6,744 nt of DNA from Verrucomicrobiota bacterium (GTDB lineage: Bacteria; Verrucomicrobiota; Verrucomicrobiia; Limisphaerales; UBA1100), in contig JAPKDK010000160.1 of NCBI GenBank assembly GCA_028872645.1, positions 1 to 6,744 of the forward strand, in the 5' to 3' direction. The notes under the pieces are model-generated. The model did not search any database and was not told the origin of the DNA. It saw nothing but the letters and a program-made list of their open reading frames with translations. Below, one piece after another: positions 6,501 through 6,744 of the stretch; the stretch's first letter is position 1; each line of letters begins with the position of its first letter. The position numbers were made by a program, and so were the translations under genes.

Positions 6501-6744
6501 CAGCCGAACGCGTTGCGTTTGGTTATCGAGTTGTCGCGGCGCGCGCGCCGAAAGCGCTCGTGTCACAAATTCTTTCCAGCGCGTTCAATGAAGAATTCGA
6601 GCATTATAAAAAGAACCCCGAAGCTGCCGCCAAATTGTTGGCCGCGGGCGAATCCAAGCGCGATGAATCCCTCAACGCCGCCGAGCACGCCGCGTGGACG
6701 ATCGTCGCCAGTATGTTGCTCAACCTCGACGAAGTCATCTCCCG
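3596..6744 (+). CDS. Secreted PSCyt1-DUF1549-LamG-DUF1553 multidomain protein, 3' end cut by window edge
   Basis: The frame is open for 1049 codons from ATG 3596 to the edge with no stop. A signal peptide (residues 1-21, MRFVISTFAIVLC...AAYA) directs export. Domains in order: planctomycete-type cytochrome c (about 28-120) with CFLCH (43-47) for covalent haem and M94 in RMPP as the likely distal ligand; DUF1549/PSCyt2 (about 137-345) with 'CAQCHSHKYDP' (325-335); a LamG/concanavalin-like domain (about 423-640) ending 'LYERALTAAEVAAL'; a short helical stretch (about 660-690); and DUF1553/PSD1 (about 705 to the end), including 'RPTYILERG', 'RLGLAQWL', 'RTNTPLQALATLNDP' and the usual near-terminal 'LLNLDE'. 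Only a few residues are probably missing. The family is abundant in Planctomycetes and Verrucomicrobia, where it often sits with DUF1501 or sulfatase genes; its reaction is not established, and LamG suggests glycan binding. Gene start, signal peptide and promoter agree. DUF1501 is the expected next gene, not seen here. Confidence 0.95.
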   Translation, partial: MRFVISTFAIVLCVSSGAAYAAEQLPEVVRFNRDIRPILSNNCFLCHGPDEGRRKAKMRLDVEAEAKKEVIVAGKLLKSELWARITAPDVEERMPPLKSKKELTPHQIALIKKWIEQGAKYEDHWAFIAPKPPALPQSKSKWGHNPIDRFVADQLNANGLKPSPEAAKAILIRRVTFDLTGLPPNLPEVEAFLNDKSPKAYEKVVDRLLASKAYAERMTLHWMDVARYGDSSVHHADGPRTMWPWRDWVINAYDTNKSFKNFTIEQIAGDLLPNATVAQKVATGFNRNHGTTDEGGLIVEEYRVEYVVDRVKTTGNVWLGLSVECAQCHSHKYDPISHKEYYQFFAFFNNNADSGKQSRGGNAPPMVNVVSDDQQKLHDAAQARVKLANTKLAARKKSAQPDIEKWTIAAALKNLKQPLEPEGLFAHLPLDQFKGRITAELVSKKTTAKLEGGAQASTGKFSGALRVVKNGFVNVKGITPPEWNEPFSYGCWVKPDAANANGAIFSKMNEGNAFRGFDIWLQQGAPGTHIINTWPGNAVKVVGKEKAKAKQWSHIFITYDGSGKASGTRVYLNGKRLAHNIEADGLSGTIQTPVDFRIGRRSNSAQANNIEIDDVRLYERALTAAEVAALAGNDPVSPILAIAPDKRNAKQKVALEDHYLNNIDKNYGTLTAEKQKAQSELTALTKTKITSMIMGDQGKMRPTYILERGHYSHPRKDEVIKPNVPAFLPPLPKGAPKNRLGLAQWLTRADHPLTARVAVNRYWSLLFGKGLVKTVSDMGTQGDWPTHPELLDWLATDFVQHGWDIKRTLKQMVMSATYRQSSRITRELFAQDRSNALLARGPRFRLQGEFVRDNALAVSGLLVRKIGGPSVKPYQPRGLWNEVSLGGNVRFQQDKGEGLYRRSMYTYWKRSAPAPTMTIFDAPTREKCLVERPRTNTPLQALATLNDPQFVEASRHLAERMMKEGGKSPAERVAFGYRVVAARAPKALVSQILSSAFNEEFEHYKKNPEAAAKLLAAGESKRDESLNAAEHAAWTIVASMLLNLDEVIS
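4078..4101 (+). repeat. Strong hairpin inside the coding sequence
   Basis: GCCTTCGCCG (4078-4087) and CGGCGAAGGC (4092-4101) are perfect reverse complements around a GAAG loop. They form a 10-bp GC-rich stem, followed by a weak T-rich stretch (AATTCTTATT). It lies within codons for about residues 161-169 at the start of the DUF1549 domain. It may attenuate transcription or slow ribosomes, or be a by-product of the encoded Pro-Ser-Pro-Glu-Ala-Ala-Lys codons. Confidence 0.5.

Overview
The window looks like ordinary chromosome from a member of the PVC superphylum, most likely Verrucomicrobiota. The main evidence is the large secreted gene at the right end. It has a planctomycete-type cytochrome domain, DUF1549, LamG and DUF1553, a family that is expanded in Planctomycetes and marine Verrucomicrobia. 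The FHA-Ser/Thr kinase, whose activation segment ends in 'YMSPQQ', fits the same group. The phylum is inferred from gene families, not from a marker gene. No mobile element, CRISPR array or phage gene is visible.

Layout. On the minus strand, 1-1386 encodes the first 462 residues of an FHA-Ser/Thr protein kinase that runs off the left edge. Directly upstream of it, on the same strand, is a complete tRNA-Ser(GCU) gene with an encoded CCA (1402-1492) and a good sigma70-like promoter (1508-1536). The tRNA end and the kinase start codon are only 15 nt apart. Divergent from these is a 53-residue single-pass membrane or secreted protein of unknown function (1589-1750), followed by an RmuC family gene (1817-2929). 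RmuC converges on a minus-strand YbjN-domain gene (2926-3483), and the two stop codons share one TTAA. A 112-bp divergent promoter region with two inverted repeats (3484-3595) separates YbjN from the PSCyt1-DUF1549-LamG-DUF1553 gene (3596 onward). That gene is open at the right edge but probably lacks only a few residues.

Function. The genes do not form one obvious pathway. They cover signalling (kinase), translation (tRNA), DNA maintenance (RmuC), a small putative chaperone-fold protein (YbjN) and a periplasmic, probably haem-carrying protein that may act in polysaccharide-related metabolism. The most interesting points are structural: the tRNA-kinase linkage, the degenerate FHA phosphopeptide site, two promoter placements that predict leaderless mRNAs, the operator-like repeats between YbjN and the cytochrome gene, and a strong hairpin inside the cytochrome coding sequence. 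I found no convincing new multi-gene system.
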